DNA from: an uncultured Lutibacter sp.
Lineage (GTDB): Bacteria; Bacteroidota; Bacteroidia; Flavobacteriales; Flavobacteriaceae
Direction: 5' to 3'
Length of the DNA: 64,000 bases
NCBI RefSeq assembly: GCF_947495725.1
Contig: NZ_CANLZZ010000008.1
Coordinates: 62,001-126,000 of the forward strand
In this document: positions 54,141 to 63,000 of the stretch, piece by piece
How the letters are laid out: each line of letters opens with the position of its first letter
Numbering within the stretch: position 1 is the stretch's first letter
Notes under the pieces: generated by a model
The model's input: only the letters and a program-made list of their open reading frames with translations
What the model was told of the DNA's origin: nothing
The model's database searches: none
Program-made: the position numbers and the translations under genes

Positions 54141-54590
54141 ATGAAAATTAGATTTTATATTGTTATGATATTTGTTGTAACTTTTATTATAAGTTGTGAT
54201 ACAGAAACAAAGATTACATATGCCGATGAATTTGTAGATCTTACGGATACCGAATTACAAGAATTTATAAGTAATTATGATTTACCTGAAGGTGTTGTTG
54301 ACTTTAATGAAAAAGCGAAGATCAATGCTAAAAGCGGGGATAAAAGCTATAAAATTAATTTGAAAACATTGGATGAGTACTTAAGTAGTTTGGAAGCATA
54401 TGAAAACTCTAAATCAGGTAAATTGTCAAGAGAGATGTATAATCATTTTAAAACTATTGATTCTAAATCAGATGATGAAATAATTGCTTTCTATAAAGAA
54501 ATTGATTTAAAGTATGATGAAAATTGTTTTGCTACCTTTGTTAAGGTAAATGAAGATGGCTCATACACGCTTAAAGAGTTTCAAAAGTAG
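54141..54590 (+). CDS. Small lipoprotein, unknown function
   Basis: 149 aa, lipobox FIISC (Cys19), then an acidic and Lys-rich domain (DLTDTELQEFISNYDLPEGV, YLSSLEAYENSKSGKLSR) predicted mainly helical. No recognised family. It runs against its neighbours and sits exactly between the decayed and the intact copy of the HEAT-like gene, so it was probably placed here by an insertion or duplication event. Confidence 0.75.
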   Translation: MKIRFYIVMIFVVTFIISCDTETKITYADEFVDLTDTELQEFISNYDLPEGVVDFNEKAKINAKSGDKSYKINLKTLDEYLSSLEAYENSKSGKLSREMYNHFKTIDSKSDDEIIAFYKEIDLKYDENCFATFVKVNEDGSYTLKEFQK

Positions 54591-54609
54591 AGAAAAATGA
54601 TATAGTTTA

Positions 54610-54651
54610 AATAATAGAAAACTAAATTATTAGATTTGGTTTTCTATTATT
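54610..54651. terminator. Hairpin between convergent genes
   Basis: AATAATAGAAAAC (54610-54622) and GTTTTCTATTATT (54639-54651) pair perfectly over 13 bases with a 16-base loop. The 3' arm overlaps the last codons of the HEAT-like gene. It is AT-rich and may act as a weak terminator for both genes. Confidence 0.6.
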
Positions 54652-55205
54652 AATTTTAAAGTAATCTTACCACGAGATTTATAAGCAGCGCTTTCTTTGG
54701 GGATGTTCTGCAAAATAATAAGTTTTAATTCTTCGTGTACCCAATCATAGTTTTTCCCAAACAAAAATAACGTATTCATAGTGTACGCTTTTGTAGCAAC
54801 TTTATGATTACTAATCATCCAATCGAAACCAGCTTCAATAATCAAATCAATATGTGTGTTTGTTAATGATTTTTTTATCGAATTAGGCGTTCTTTTATTA
54901 AAATAAATTGCTAAAAAATTACAAATTTTAGAGATAGGCCGAACGGCACTATCAAATTTTACAGTTCCAATATTTTTACAAAAAGTATCTAAATGTGGAA
55001 TTATTAAGTTTATGTTTTGTTCGCAAACAAGCTCTAGTACCCAAGAGGCTTTAATTGAAAGTTTATTATCTACTTCAAAAGTAATTTCAACCAAATATGG
55101 AATTAACTGAGGGTTGTTTAAAACAACATCTCTAACACGATTACGATTTATTCTTAACGCAGTGCCTAAATTTTCCAATTCATTAATTAAAATGTCTTTA
55201 TTCAT
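54630..55205 (-). CDS. HEAT-like helical repeat protein of the purB neighbourhood
   Basis: 191 aa, soluble, helix-turn-helix repeats: VVLNNPQLIPYLVEITFEVD, KASWVLELVCEQNINLIIP, FDSAVRPISKICNFLAIYF and so on, typical of an alpha solenoid. The family sits beside purB in many flavobacteria and is sometimes labelled adenylosuccinate lyase by context, but it has none of that enzyme's motifs. Function unknown. The ATG lies inside the end of the 41-aa membrane protein gene. The C-terminal part occurs a second time as a pseudogene (53971-54104). Confidence 0.82.
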   Translation of the reverse strand: MNKDILINELENLGTALRINRNRVRDVVLNNPQLIPYLVEITFEVDNKLSIKASWVLELVCEQNINLIIPHLDTFCKNIGTVKFDSAVRPISKICNFLAIYFNKRTPNSIKKSLTNTHIDLIIEAGFDWMISNHKVATKAYTMNTLFLFGKNYDWVHEELKLIILQNIPKESAAYKSRGKITLKLIIENQI

Positions 55206-55323
55206 TTCCCTCTTTGTCCTTCTTTTTTGGTGTTAATTTATACATTAAATATCCAAAGGCCACAACAACATGTAAAATTACCACAATAACTAAAGTATAA
55301 TACCAAAAATTTGAAATACCCAT
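55198..55323 (-). CDS. 41-residue single-helix membrane protein
   Basis: Translation gives MGISNFWYYTLVIVVILHVV, then VAFGYLMYKLTPKKKDKEGN and a last Glu before TAA. One hydrophobic helix (about 8-28) with an in-membrane His is followed by a Lys-rich tail, so the C-terminus should be cytoplasmic. It overlaps the HEAT-like start by eight bases (stop and start interlocked), as in translational coupling. Too short for common gene finders. Resembles small subunits of membrane complexes in shape only; function unknown. Confidence 0.65.
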   Translation of the reverse strand: MGISNFWYYTLVIVVILHVVVAFGYLMYKLTPKKKDKEGNE

Positions 55324-55512
55324 TTATTTTTCGTTAAAAAGAAAGTTTATATTTAAATTTTAAATTTACAATTTATCATTTTTTAGATTGTAACTTTTGT
55401 TTTTTATTTTAAATTTTGTTCGCAAGCAAATATTAATTACTAAGTTTAAAAGATTTTTTTATAATTATAAATAAAAAAGCAGTACTTGCGTTTAATTATT
55501 AAATAATATAAA

Positions 55513-55950
55513 ATGAAGAAAATACTATTGGGGATTCTAGTTTTTGTTGCGCTAATTCAGTTTATTAGACCCGAAAAAAATAGTTCTAAAGAGGATATAA
55601 ATCATATTTCAAAAGAAGTATCAATACCAATAAATGTTCAGGAAATTATAAAGATTTCGTGTGCCGATTGCCATTCAAATAATACAGTTTATCCATGGTA
55701 TAGTAAAATAGCACCAATATCGTGGTATTTAGCAATGCATGTTAATGACGGAAAAGAGCATTTAAATTTTTCGGAATGGACCTTGTATAACAAAAATCAA
55801 AAAGCACATATTTTAAAAGATTTAAAAGAAGTACTTAAAAATCATAAAATGCCATTGCAAAGCTATTTATGGTTGCATAAAAATGCAGAGTTAACAAATA
55901 AACAATATGCAGAACTGTTAAATTGGACTAACTCAATTATAATAGAATAA
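55513..55950 (+). CDS. Heme-binding domain protein (single CxxCH)
   Basis: 145 aa with an N-terminal signal or anchor helix (about 4-18) and the Bacteroidota heme-binding domain: VQEIIKISCADCHSNNTVYPWY has the CADCH heme site near residues 55-59, followed by the typical PISWYLAMHVNDGKEHLNFSEW and MPLQSYLWLHKNAELTNKQ. It is periplasmic and probably binds one c-type heme; role in redox sensing or electron transfer is not settled. Followed after 7 bases by the MORN-repeat gene. Confidence 0.87.
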   Translation: MKKILLGILVFVALIQFIRPEKNSSKEDINHISKEVSIPINVQEIIKISCADCHSNNTVYPWYSKIAPISWYLAMHVNDGKEHLNFSEWTLYNKNQKAHILKDLKEVLKNHKMPLQSYLWLHKNAELTNKQYAELLNWTNSIIIE

Positions 55951-55957
55951 TTTAAAA

Positions 55958-56632
55958 ATGAAAAAGAAAATAGTTTACATATTAGGTTTTATTTTTTTAC
56001 TTGTAAATCAACTAAATGCACAAGAAAAAATAAATCAATTTGATTTAAATGGGAAAAGAGATGGAGTTTGGAAAAAATATTATTCTAATAAAAATATTAG
56101 ATACCAAGGCACATTTAAATCGGGTAAAGAAGTTGGTGTTTTTAAATATTATAGCATTATAAGCTCTAAACATCCAACCATAATAAAAACGTTTTCAGAA
56201 AAAAGTGACTTAGCAAAAGTAAACTTTTACACATTTGAAGGTGTTTTAGAAAGTTTTGGTGAAATGAAAGGAAAAAACAGAATTGGAACCTGGTTATATT
56301 ATTATCCCGATAAAACTTTAATGATTGAAGAAAACTACAAAAATGGCCTGTTAGATGGAACATATAAAAGTTTTTATAAAACAGGAAAACCAAATGAAAT
56401 TTTTAACTATACAGCTGGAAAACTTAATGGCAATGCAAAGCGATACGCAGATAATGGTTCAATTTTAGAAGATTTGTACTATAAAAATGGAAAGTTAGAA
56501 GGTGAAGCTAAATATTACAATATAAATGGAGAATTAATTTATTACGGAAATTATGAAAACGACGAAAAAGTTGGTAAGTGGAAATACGTAATAAAAGAAG
56601 AAAATGAAACTAATAATAAATTAAAGCAATAG
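55958..56632 (+). CDS. Secreted MORN-repeat (YwqK-like) protein
   Basis: 224 aa with a signal peptide (1-21, ending LNAQ) and about seven repeats of roughly 22-24 residues with the core GxWxxYYxNxxIxxxGxFKxGKExG, e.g. KRDGVWKKYYSNKNIRYQGT, KNGLLDGTYKSFYKTGKPN and KNGKLEGEAKYYNINGELIY. Such proteins are labelled YwqK antitoxins in databases but their role in Bacteroidota is unknown; no toxin gene is adjacent. Confidence 0.85.
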   Translation: MKKKIVYILGFIFLLVNQLNAQEKINQFDLNGKRDGVWKKYYSNKNIRYQGTFKSGKEVGVFKYYSIISSKHPTIIKTFSEKSDLAKVNFYTFEGVLESFGEMKGKNRIGTWLYYYPDKTLMIEENYKNGLLDGTYKSFYKTGKPNEIFNYTAGKLNGNAKRYADNGSILEDLYYKNGKLEGEAKYYNINGELIYYGNYENDEKVGKWKYVIKEENETNNKLKQ

Positions 56633-56693
56633 TTAATTTGTAGCATTTTTAATTAAATTTTGAACGAAACAATAACTACTAAAAACTTATAAA

Positions 56694-57326
56694 TTGGACA
56701 TATCGAAAATATTTGATAATAATAAAGTTTGGATTTCTACTAAACTTAAAAATGATACAAACTACTTTAAAAATCTTGGGAAGGGGCAACAACCTGAAAT
56801 TTTATACATTGGTTGTTCTGATAGTAGAGTTACAGCCGAGGAATTAATGGGCGTAAATCCAGGGGAAGTATTTGTACATAGAAATATTGCTAATATGGTT
56901 CCTAATATAGATTTAAACGTAATGTCTGTTATTAATTATGCTGTAACCCATTTAAAAGTAAAACATGTTGTTATTTGCGGCCATTATTCATGCGGTGGAG
57001 TAAAAGCAGCAATGCAATCTTCAGATATGGGTATTTTAAATCCTTGGTTACGTAATATTAGGGATGTTTATAGGCTACATCATACCGAGTTGGATTTAAT
57101 TGAAGATGAATCTAAAAAGTACGATAGGTTAGTAGAGTTAAATGTTCAAGAGCAATGTGTTAATGTGTTAAAAACAGCTGCTGTTCAAAAAGCAATGTTA
57201 GAAAAAAGAATTACCGTACATGGTTGGGTATGGGATATTCATACCGGTAAATTGGTTGATTTAATGATAGATTTTGATAAAATTCTAAAGGATATTAGAG
57301 AAATTTACCGTTTATCAAATAATTGA
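56694..57326 (+). CDS. can: Beta-class carbonic anhydrase
   Basis: Interconverts CO2 and bicarbonate. 210 aa with a TTG start (56694); no ATG gives the complete N-terminus. Zinc ligands are Cys41 (with Asp43 in CSDSR), His97 and Cys100 (CGHYSCGG). FVHRNIANMV and the C-terminal VHGWVWDIHTGKLVDL are conserved. Cytoplasmic. Stands alone between the MORN-repeat gene and the cold-shock gene. Confidence 0.95.
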   Translation: MDISKIFDNNKVWISTKLKNDTNYFKNLGKGQQPEILYIGCSDSRVTAEELMGVNPGEVFVHRNIANMVPNIDLNVMSVINYAVTHLKVKHVVICGHYSCGGVKAAMQSSDMGILNPWLRNIRDVYRLHHTELDLIEDESKKYDRLVELNVQEQCVNVLKTAAVQKAMLEKRITVHGWVWDIHTGKLVDLMIDFDKILKDIREIYRLSNN

Positions 57327-57422
57327 AAATAATTAATATTTTACTGTAATTATTTAAATTCTACCAACAAAAATTGTTTTTTGTTAAAGCAAAAGTTACA
57401 ATTTAAAGACTTTAAAATAATG

Positions 57423-57449
57423 TTGTTAAAAAAATAATAAGTATATTTG
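57423..57449 (+). promoter_or_regulatory. Promoter of the cold-shock gene
   Basis: TTG at 57423-57425 and TATATTTG at 57442-57449 (16-base spacer) precede the ATG at 57479 by about 30 bases. The short AT-rich leader has no obvious cold-box. Confidence 0.6.
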
Positions 57450-57478
57450 CGCTAATATAATATTTAAAAATTTTAATA

Positions 57479-57670
57479 ATGAGTAAAGGCACAGTAAAAT
57501 TCTTCAATGAAACTAAAGGATTTGGATTCATTAAAGAAGACGACTCAAACAAAGAACATTTTGTACACATTTCTGGTTTAATCGATGAAATCCGTGAAGG
57601 TGATGAAGTTGAATTCGATTTACAGGAAGGTAGAAAAGGAATGAACGCAGTAAATGTAAAAGTTATTTAA
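57479..57670 (+). CDS. Cold-shock domain protein (CspA family)
   Basis: 63 aa, a single OB-fold: GTVKFFNETKGFGFIKEDD holds RNP1 (KGFGFI, residues 14-19) and EHFVHIS is RNP2. Binds single-stranded RNA or DNA and melts mRNA structure. Monocistronic with promoter and terminator. Close to other flavobacterial CspA proteins in length. Confidence 0.95.
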   Translation: MSKGTVKFFNETKGFGFIKEDDSNKEHFVHISGLIDEIREGDEVEFDLQEGRKGMNAVNVKVI

Positions 57671-57697
57671 TATAAATAATATACCTTTTAGAGTGTT

Positions 57698-57731
57698 AAG
57701 CCTATCAATTTATTGATAGGCTTTTTTTTTG
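57698..57731 (+). terminator. Terminator after the cold-shock gene
   Basis: AAGCCTATCAA (57698-57708) and TTGATAGGCTT (57713-57723) form an 11-bp stem with a TTTA loop, followed by T residues to 57731. Confidence 0.9.
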
Positions 57732-57742
57732 TTTTAAATATA

Positions 57743-57771
57743 TTGTAGAATAAATATAATTAGTATTTTCA
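57743..57771 (+). promoter_or_regulatory. Promoter of the hydroxylase gene (near-leaderless)
   Basis: TTG at 57743-57745, an 18-base spacer and TATTTTCA at 57764-57771; the ATG is at 57777, five bases after the box. Confidence 0.5.
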
Positions 57772-57776
57772 CTTTT

Positions 57777-58367
57777 ATGATACAAAAAGAAACAAAATTT
57801 AAAGATAGGATTCAATTACCTTTTTACTTTGATGTAAAAAAAATGATTGCTGAAATTGAAGATCTTAATTTGGCCGATTTTATATATTATAATGTATTAC
57901 CGTTACGTTCACCTGCTCATATTGTAGATCCAACAATACCCTTTCCTCCTCCAGCAGAAGATTATGCAGATGGTACTTGGACCGAGTGGTTAGATACCGA
58001 TTCATTAAAAAAATCGCCGTATTTAACCAGTGTAATAGATTTTTTTCGTGAAAAAACAACAGTAACTTTAGTAAGGTTATTACGTTTGGAAGCTGGAAGC
58101 ATTGTTAAAGAACATACAGATCCAACATTGGGAATTGAAATTGAAAAGTCTGTAATTCGGTTAACCATTCCAATTTTAACAAATAATGATGTTATATTTT
58201 ATCTTAATGGAACTCCTGTGCCAATGAAAACAGGAGAATGTTGGTATTTACGACTAACAGACCCGCATAAAATTAATAATAAAGGAACTAGTGAGCGGAT
58301 TAATTTAACAATTGATATGATACCAAATGAATGGGTTAGATCGGAACTAAAAAAAGCTAATTTATAA
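57777..58367 (+). CDS. Aspartyl/asparaginyl beta-hydroxylase family protein
   Basis: 196 aa, a double-stranded beta-helix Fe(II)/2-oxoglutarate fold. The likely metal ligands are in EHTDPTLG (His/Asp) and LTDPHKINNKGTSERINLTID (second His and the 2-oxoglutarate-binding Arg). Family members hydroxylate Asp or Asn in proteins, or small molecules. The short length places it with the bacterial, substrate-unknown group. Own near-leaderless promoter. Confidence 0.8.
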   Translation: MIQKETKFKDRIQLPFYFDVKKMIAEIEDLNLADFIYYNVLPLRSPAHIVDPTIPFPPPAEDYADGTWTEWLDTDSLKKSPYLTSVIDFFREKTTVTLVRLLRLEAGSIVKEHTDPTLGIEIEKSVIRLTIPILTNNDVIFYLNGTPVPMKTGECWYLRLTDPHKINNKGTSERINLTIDMIPNEWVRSELKKANL

Positions 58368-58436
58368 GGTGTTTTCTTCTTTTAAAAACAAAAAACATTA
58401 TTCAAGAATTAACATTTTCTTCATAAAAGGAATGCT

Positions 58437-58444
58437 TAACTTTG
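58437..58444 (+). promoter_or_regulatory. -7 element of mnmA
   Basis: TAACTTTG at 58437-58444 matches TAnnTTTG; the ATG at 58463 follows 18 bases later. This rules out the TTG at 58442 as a start, because it is inside the box. Confidence 0.55.
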
Positions 58445-58462
58445 CAAATTAAATTTAGTAAA

Positions 58463-59650
58463 ATGAAAAGAGTAATTGTAGGCTTGTCTGGAGGTGTAGA
58501 CAGCAGTGTTGCTGCGTACTTATTAAAAGAACAAGGATATGAAGTTATTGGTTTATTTATGAAAAATTGGCACGATGATTCGGTAACTATTTCTAATGAA
58601 TGCCCTTGGTTAGAAGATAGTAACGATGCCATGATTGTTGCCGATAAATTAGGAATACCTTTTCAGGTTGTAGATTTAAGTGAGCAATATAAGGAACGTA
58701 TTGTAGATTATATGTTTAATGAATATGAAAAAGGACGTACACCAAATCCCGATGTTTTATGTAATAGAGAAATTAAATTTGATGTATTTCTTAAAATTGC
58801 ATTAGATTTAGGAGCAGATTATGTGGCTACGGGACATTACTGTAGAAAAGGAGAAGAGGTTATTAATGGATCACCTGTATACAAATTGTTAGGTGGAGTT
58901 GATGGAAACAAAGATCAATCTTATTTTTTATGTCAATTATCGCAAAAGCAATTATCAAAGGCTTTATTTCCTATTGGTGAATTAACAAAACCTGAAGTTC
59001 GAAAAATTGCAGCAGAACAAGATTTAATTACTGCCGATAAAAAAGATTCTCAAGGTTTATGTTTTATTGGTAAAGTGCGTTTGCCCGAATTTTTACAACA
59101 AAAATTACAACCTAAAGAAGGTGTTATTGTTCAAATTCCTGAGAATTCAGAAATTTATAACAGAGAAATTCCAATATTTAATTCAAAAGAAGAAGAATTA
59201 GCATTTTACGCTACAAAATATAAGTATTCAATAACTGATGGTAAAATAGTAGGTAAACACCAAGGCGCACATTATTTTACAAAAGGACAACGAAAAGGAT
59301 TGGCAGTTGGAGGAACTAAAGAACCTTTATTTGTTATTGATACCGATGTAATTGAGAATGTTATTTATACAGGTGAAGGAAAAAATCACAAAGGACTTTA
59401 CAGAAATGTATTGTTTGTATCTAACGAAGAGCTTCATTGGATTCGTAAAGATTTGGAATTAAAAACAGGAGAATCATTATCTGTTTTATCTCGAATTCGT
59501 TACCGTCAAAAACTAGAAAAAGCAATATTATATAAAGTTGAAAATGGTTTGTATGTAGAGTTCGAAAACATGCAATCTGCAATAACTGAAGGACAATTTG
59601 TTGCTTGGTATATAAATGAAGAATTATTAGGTTCTGGTGTAATAGCATAA
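58463..59650 (+). CDS. mnmA: tRNA-specific 2-thiouridylase
   Basis: Adds sulfur to U34 of tRNA-Lys, -Glu and -Gln. 395 aa from the Met at 58463. PP-loop [13 protein letters not shown] at residues 9-21, catalytic Cys in LCNREIKFD and the persulfide-forming Cys in GLCFIGKV; HYARxx-type segment [13 protein letters not shown]. The C-terminal beta-barrel contains GQFVAWY. The tRNA-Lys(TTT) encoded at 1134-1206 is one of its expected substrates. Confidence 0.96.
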   Translation: MKRVIVGLSGGVDSSVAAYLLKEQGYEVIGLFMKNWHDDSVTISNECPWLEDSNDAMIVADKLGIPFQVVDLSEQYKERIVDYMFNEYEKGRTPNPDVLCNREIKFDVFLKIALDLGADYVATGHYCRKGEEVINGSPVYKLLGGVDGNKDQSYFLCQLSQKQLSKALFPIGELTKPEVRKIAAEQDLITADKKDSQGLCFIGKVRLPEFLQQKLQPKEGVIVQIPENSEIYNREIPIFNSKEEELAFYATKYKYSITDGKIVGKHQGAHYFTKGQRKGLAVGGTKEPLFVIDTDVIENVIYTGEGKNHKGLYRNVLFVSNEELHWIRKDLELKTGESLSVLSRIRYRQKLEKAILYKVENGLYVEFENMQSAITEGQFVAWYINEELLGSGVIA

Positions 59651-59710
59651 ATATTACAATATTTTATTTAAATAATTAGCAGTAATTTAGTAGCATAATA
59701 ATATTTAAAA

Positions 59711-61396
59711 GTGAAAAATAGAGTTTTGGTTATTTTATTTGTGTTTTCATTTTCTGGCATCTTTGCTCAGGTTGAAGATGCTTGGGTTTATTTTAAGGAT
59801 AAACCTAATGAGGCCAGCTATTTTGCAACACCTTTAAATATGCTTACTCAACGATCTCTAGATAGAAGAGAGCGATATAGCATACCATTAGATAGTAAGG
59901 ATGTGCCTATTGAGGCTAGTTATGTTTCAAAAATAAATGAAACACCTGTTTCTATATTGGCAAGATCAAAATGGTTGAATGCTTTACATATTCAGGGCAC
60001 AAAAGCTGAAATAGACGCATTAGTAAATTTGGAAATTGATGGGAATTATTTTGTAGCATCTATTGAATTTGCAAATAGATCCTTAAATGGTTCAAAGCCA
60101 AGTAAAATCAAAAATAAAATTCGACCTAAAAAGAAAAACGTTAGTACCTTAACGAATTTTGATTATGGAAATGCAGAGAATCAAATTTTAATGTTAGGAG
60201 CCGATACACTTCACTTAAATAATTTTACTGGAGATGGAATGCAAATAGCTGTTATTGATGCTGGTTTTCCAAAGGTAGACTCTTTGCTTGCATTTAAAAG
60301 GCTTAGAGATAACGGACAAATTTTGGGAGGATATGATTTTGTAAATAGAAGCACAGATTATGATACGGGAGGTAGTTCTCATGGGCAAATAGTTTTGTCG
60401 ATTATAGGTGGGTATTTAAAAAATGGAGTGGATGGCGCAACATCTAATTATGTTGGCACAGCGCCTGATGCTAAGTTTTATTTATTTATTTCTGAAAATG
60501 CACCCGTAGAGGTTAAATTGGAAGAAAGTTTATGGGTTGAAGCAGCAGAAAGAGCTGACAGTCTTGGAGTAGATGTAATTAACACATCTTTAGGTTATTC
60601 TGTGTTTTTTGATAATCCTAATCATAATTATGACTATAATGATATGGATGGGCAAACAGCTTTTATTACTAGAGGTGCAGAAATTGCTTTTTCTAGAGGA
60701 ATGATTTTGGTTAATTCAGCCGGAAATGAAGGCAACGATCCGGATTGGCCATATATAAATGCTCCGGCTGATGGACCTTCCGTACTAACAATTGGAGCTG
60801 TTAAATCTGACCGAAATATAGCAACATTTAGCTCATATGGTCCAACTTCGGATGGAAGAATTAAACCAGATGTTTGTGCTCAGGGACAAGCAACGGCTAT
60901 AATTAATACATCGAGTAATGTTTCTTCAGGAAATGGAACTTCTTATTCTTCACCCGTAATGGCTGGTGTTATTGCTTGTTTATGGCAAGCTTTTCCAAAC
61001 AAAACAAATGCAGAAATTATTCAATTAGTAAAAGAGTCTGGACATTTATATGATATTTCAATTGCACCAATTCCTACTGTAGATTATCAAATGGGATATG
61101 GAATTCCTGATTTTTCGAGCATATTTGCGTCATTAAATGAAGAAGAATTGGAGATTGATAATGATGGTATTTTGTTTTATCCAAATCCATCATCAAATCG
61201 TATTCATATAAAATTCCCTAAGGATATTAATACATTAAAAGTTTCAATATTTTCTATTTCAGGTACAATGATTTTCAAAAATGAAATAGAGAGGACTAAT
61301 CCAGATGTTGATATTTCCACATTATCAACAGGATTGTATTTACTAAAAATAGAATCAGGGAAAGAAATTAAAGAATTCAAATTATTAAAAAATTAA
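59711..61396 (+). CDS. Secreted subtilisin-like serine peptidase with type IX secretion sorting domain
   Basis: 561 aa, GTG start. Signal peptide 1-19 (ends GIFA-QVE), a propeptide-like region (about 25-150), then an S8 catalytic domain with Asp183 (VIDAGFP), His224 (SSHGQI) and Ser411 (GNGTSYSSPVMAG); the oxyanion Asn lies in NSAGNEGND. The last 80 residues are a type A sorting domain (FYPNPSSNRIHIKFP and the final LKIESGKEIKEFKLLKN) for export through the type IX system. Its stop overlaps the next ATG (TAATG). Confidence 0.93.
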   Translation: MKNRVLVILFVFSFSGIFAQVEDAWVYFKDKPNEASYFATPLNMLTQRSLDRRERYSIPLDSKDVPIEASYVSKINETPVSILARSKWLNALHIQGTKAEIDALVNLEIDGNYFVASIEFANRSLNGSKPSKIKNKIRPKKKNVSTLTNFDYGNAENQILMLGADTLHLNNFTGDGMQIAVIDAGFPKVDSLLAFKRLRDNGQILGGYDFVNRSTDYDTGGSSHGQIVLSIIGGYLKNGVDGATSNYVGTAPDAKFYLFISENAPVEVKLEESLWVEAAERADSLGVDVINTSLGYSVFFDNPNHNYDYNDMDGQTAFITRGAEIAFSRGMILVNSAGNEGNDPDWPYINAPADGPSVLTIGAVKSDRNIATFSSYGPTSDGRIKPDVCAQGQATAIINTSSNVSSGNGTSYSSPVMAGVIACLWQAFPNKTNAEIIQLVKESGHLYDISIAPIPTVDYQMGYGIPDFSSIFASLNEEELEIDNDGILFYPNPSSNRIHIKFPKDINTLKVSIFSISGTMIFKNEIERTNPDVDISTLSTGLYLLKIESGKEIKEFKLLKN

Positions 61397-62331
61397 TGGA
61401 AAATAGTATTACAAAACTATTTAATATAGAATACCCAATTATTCAAGCCGGAATGGTTTGGAATAGTGGATGGAGATTGGCATCGGCAGTTAGTAACGCT
61501 GGTGGTTTAGGTTTATTAGGAGCGGGATCAATGTATCCTGAAATTCTTAGAGAACATATTCAAAAATGTAAAAAAGCAACAGAAAAACCATTTGGTGTAA
61601 ATATTCCAATGTTGTATCCAAATATTAAAGAGATAATGGATATTATTGTTGAAGAAAACGTAAAAATTGTATTTACTTCTGCAGGAAATCCTAAAACGTG
61701 GACTTCTTTTTTAAAAGAAAAAGGTATTACAGTTGTTCATGTGGTTAGCAGTGTAAAATTTGCAATAAAATCGGAGTTAGCAGGTGTTGATGCTGTTGTT
61801 GCAGAAGGGTTTGAAGCAGGAGGACATAATGGTAGAGAAGAAACAACAACATTTACCTTAATACCAATGGTAAAGGAAAAACTTAACATCCCAGTAATAG
61901 CAGCTGGAGGTATTGCAACTGGAAGAGGGATGTTAGCAGCGATGGTTTTAGGTGCCGACGGAGTTCAAATAGGTAGTAGATTTGTGGCAAGTGAAGAATC
62001 ATCGGCTCATATCAATTTTAAAGATGAGGTTGTTAAAGCGCAAGATGGTGATACACATTTAACCTTAAAAGAGTTAGCTCCAGTTCGTTTGATAAAAAAT
62101 CATTTTTATAATGAACTTCAAGAACTGTACAAGCAAAAACCAACGGTTGAAGAGTTAAGGGAAAAACTTGGTAGAGGAAGAGCTAAAAAAGGTATGTTTG
62201 AAGGAGAATTGAAAGATGGAGAATTAGAAATAGGTCAGGTTGCAGGGTTAATTCATACAATTAAACCGGCCAAAGAAATAATTGATGAAATTATTTTGGA
62301 ATATAACAGTGTGAAAAAATCTTTATGTTAA
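61396..62331 (+). CDS. Nitronate monooxygenase / 2-nitropropane dioxygenase family protein
   Basis: 311 aa TIM-barrel FMN protein. It starts at NIEYPIIQAGMVWNSGWRLASAVSNAGGLGLLGAG, shown here as IIQAGM and SNAGGLGLLGAG. The FMN phosphate site is IPVIAAGGIATGRGMLAAMVLGADGVQIGSRF, here as AAGGIATGRG and GADGVQIGSRF, and the GHNGR segment (EAGGHNGREE) is present. The family contains nitronate monooxygenases and FabK-type enoyl-ACP reductases; GHNGR does not settle which. Cotranscribed with the protease upstream and the SanA-like gene downstream. Confidence 0.88.
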   Translation: MENSITKLFNIEYPIIQAGMVWNSGWRLASAVSNAGGLGLLGAGSMYPEILREHIQKCKKATEKPFGVNIPMLYPNIKEIMDIIVEENVKIVFTSAGNPKTWTSFLKEKGITVVHVVSSVKFAIKSELAGVDAVVAEGFEAGGHNGREETTTFTLIPMVKEKLNIPVIAAGGIATGRGMLAAMVLGADGVQIGSRFVASEESSAHINFKDEVVKAQDGDTHLTLKELAPVRLIKNHFYNELQELYKQKPTVEELREKLGRGRAKKGMFEGELKDGELEIGQVAGLIHTIKPAKEIIDEIILEYNSVKKSLC

Positions 62332-62963
62332 AAAAGAACACTTTAAGATTAGCTTTTCGGTTTTTAATTTTTTGCTGTATTGCAGTTTTACTTTGCGGAT
62401 ACATAATTGGTGAAACTACTAAAGAACATTTATATTCTAAAGTAGATCATATACCAAAGCAGAAGGTTGGAGTAGTTTTGGGAACTTCAAAAATATTAAA
62501 TAACGGAAATGTAAACTTGTATTATAAGTATCGATTAAATGCTGCATACGAATTGTATAGGGCTAAAAAAATTGAGTTTATTTTGGTGAGCGGAGACAAT
62601 AGCACAAAAAACTATGATGAACCATCTACATTTAAAAATGATTTAATTGCGTTAGGTGTACCTGAAAATAAAATTTACTTAGATTATGCGGGTTTTAGAA
62701 CATTAGACTCTATGGTTAGAGCTAAAGAAATTTTTGGTTTAACGGAGTTCACAGTAATATCGCAACAATTTCATAATGAAAGGGCGGTATATATTGCACG
62801 TGCAAAAGGAATAAATGCCATTGGGTATAATGCCCAAACTGTTTCCAATAGTTACGGTTTAAAAACGAAAATAAGAGAACAGTTTGCTAGAGTAAAAGTG
62901 TTTATAGATTTTCTTTTATTTAAGAAGCCAAAGTTTTTGGGAGAAAAAATTGAAATCAAATAA
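62325..62963 (+). CDS. SanA/YdcF-family (DUF218) membrane protein
   Basis: 212 aa with one N-terminal membrane helix (about 8-28) and a DUF218 domain: KVGVVLGTSKILNNG, then LYRAKKIEFILVSGDNSTKNYDEPS, and FTVISQQFHNERAVYIARAKG. SanA affects envelope permeability in enterobacteria; the biochemical activity is unknown. It overlaps the end of the previous gene by 7 bases. Terminator directly after. Confidence 0.88.
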   Translation: MLKKNTLRLAFRFLIFCCIAVLLCGYIIGETTKEHLYSKVDHIPKQKVGVVLGTSKILNNGNVNLYYKYRLNAAYELYRAKKIEFILVSGDNSTKNYDEPSTFKNDLIALGVPENKIYLDYAGFRTLDSMVRAKEIFGLTEFTVISQQFHNERAVYIARAKGINAIGYNAQTVSNSYGLKTKIREQFARVKVFIDFLLFKKPKFLGEKIEIK

Positions 62964-62966
62964 AAT

Positions 62967-62999
62967 AAAAATGCTTAACAAGTTTGTTAAGCATTTTTA
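62967..62999. terminator. Bidirectional terminator
   Basis: AAAATGCTTAACAA and TTGTTAAGCATTTT pair over 14 bases around GT, flanked by A and T runs, between the SanA-like gene and the convergent DUF1456 gene. Confidence 0.88.
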
Positions 63000-63000
63000 T

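Noticed and set aside
55958-56632. Toxin-antitoxin system (YwqK label)
   Set aside because: The protein is secreted and has MORN repeats; no toxin gene is adjacent, so the label is not supported.
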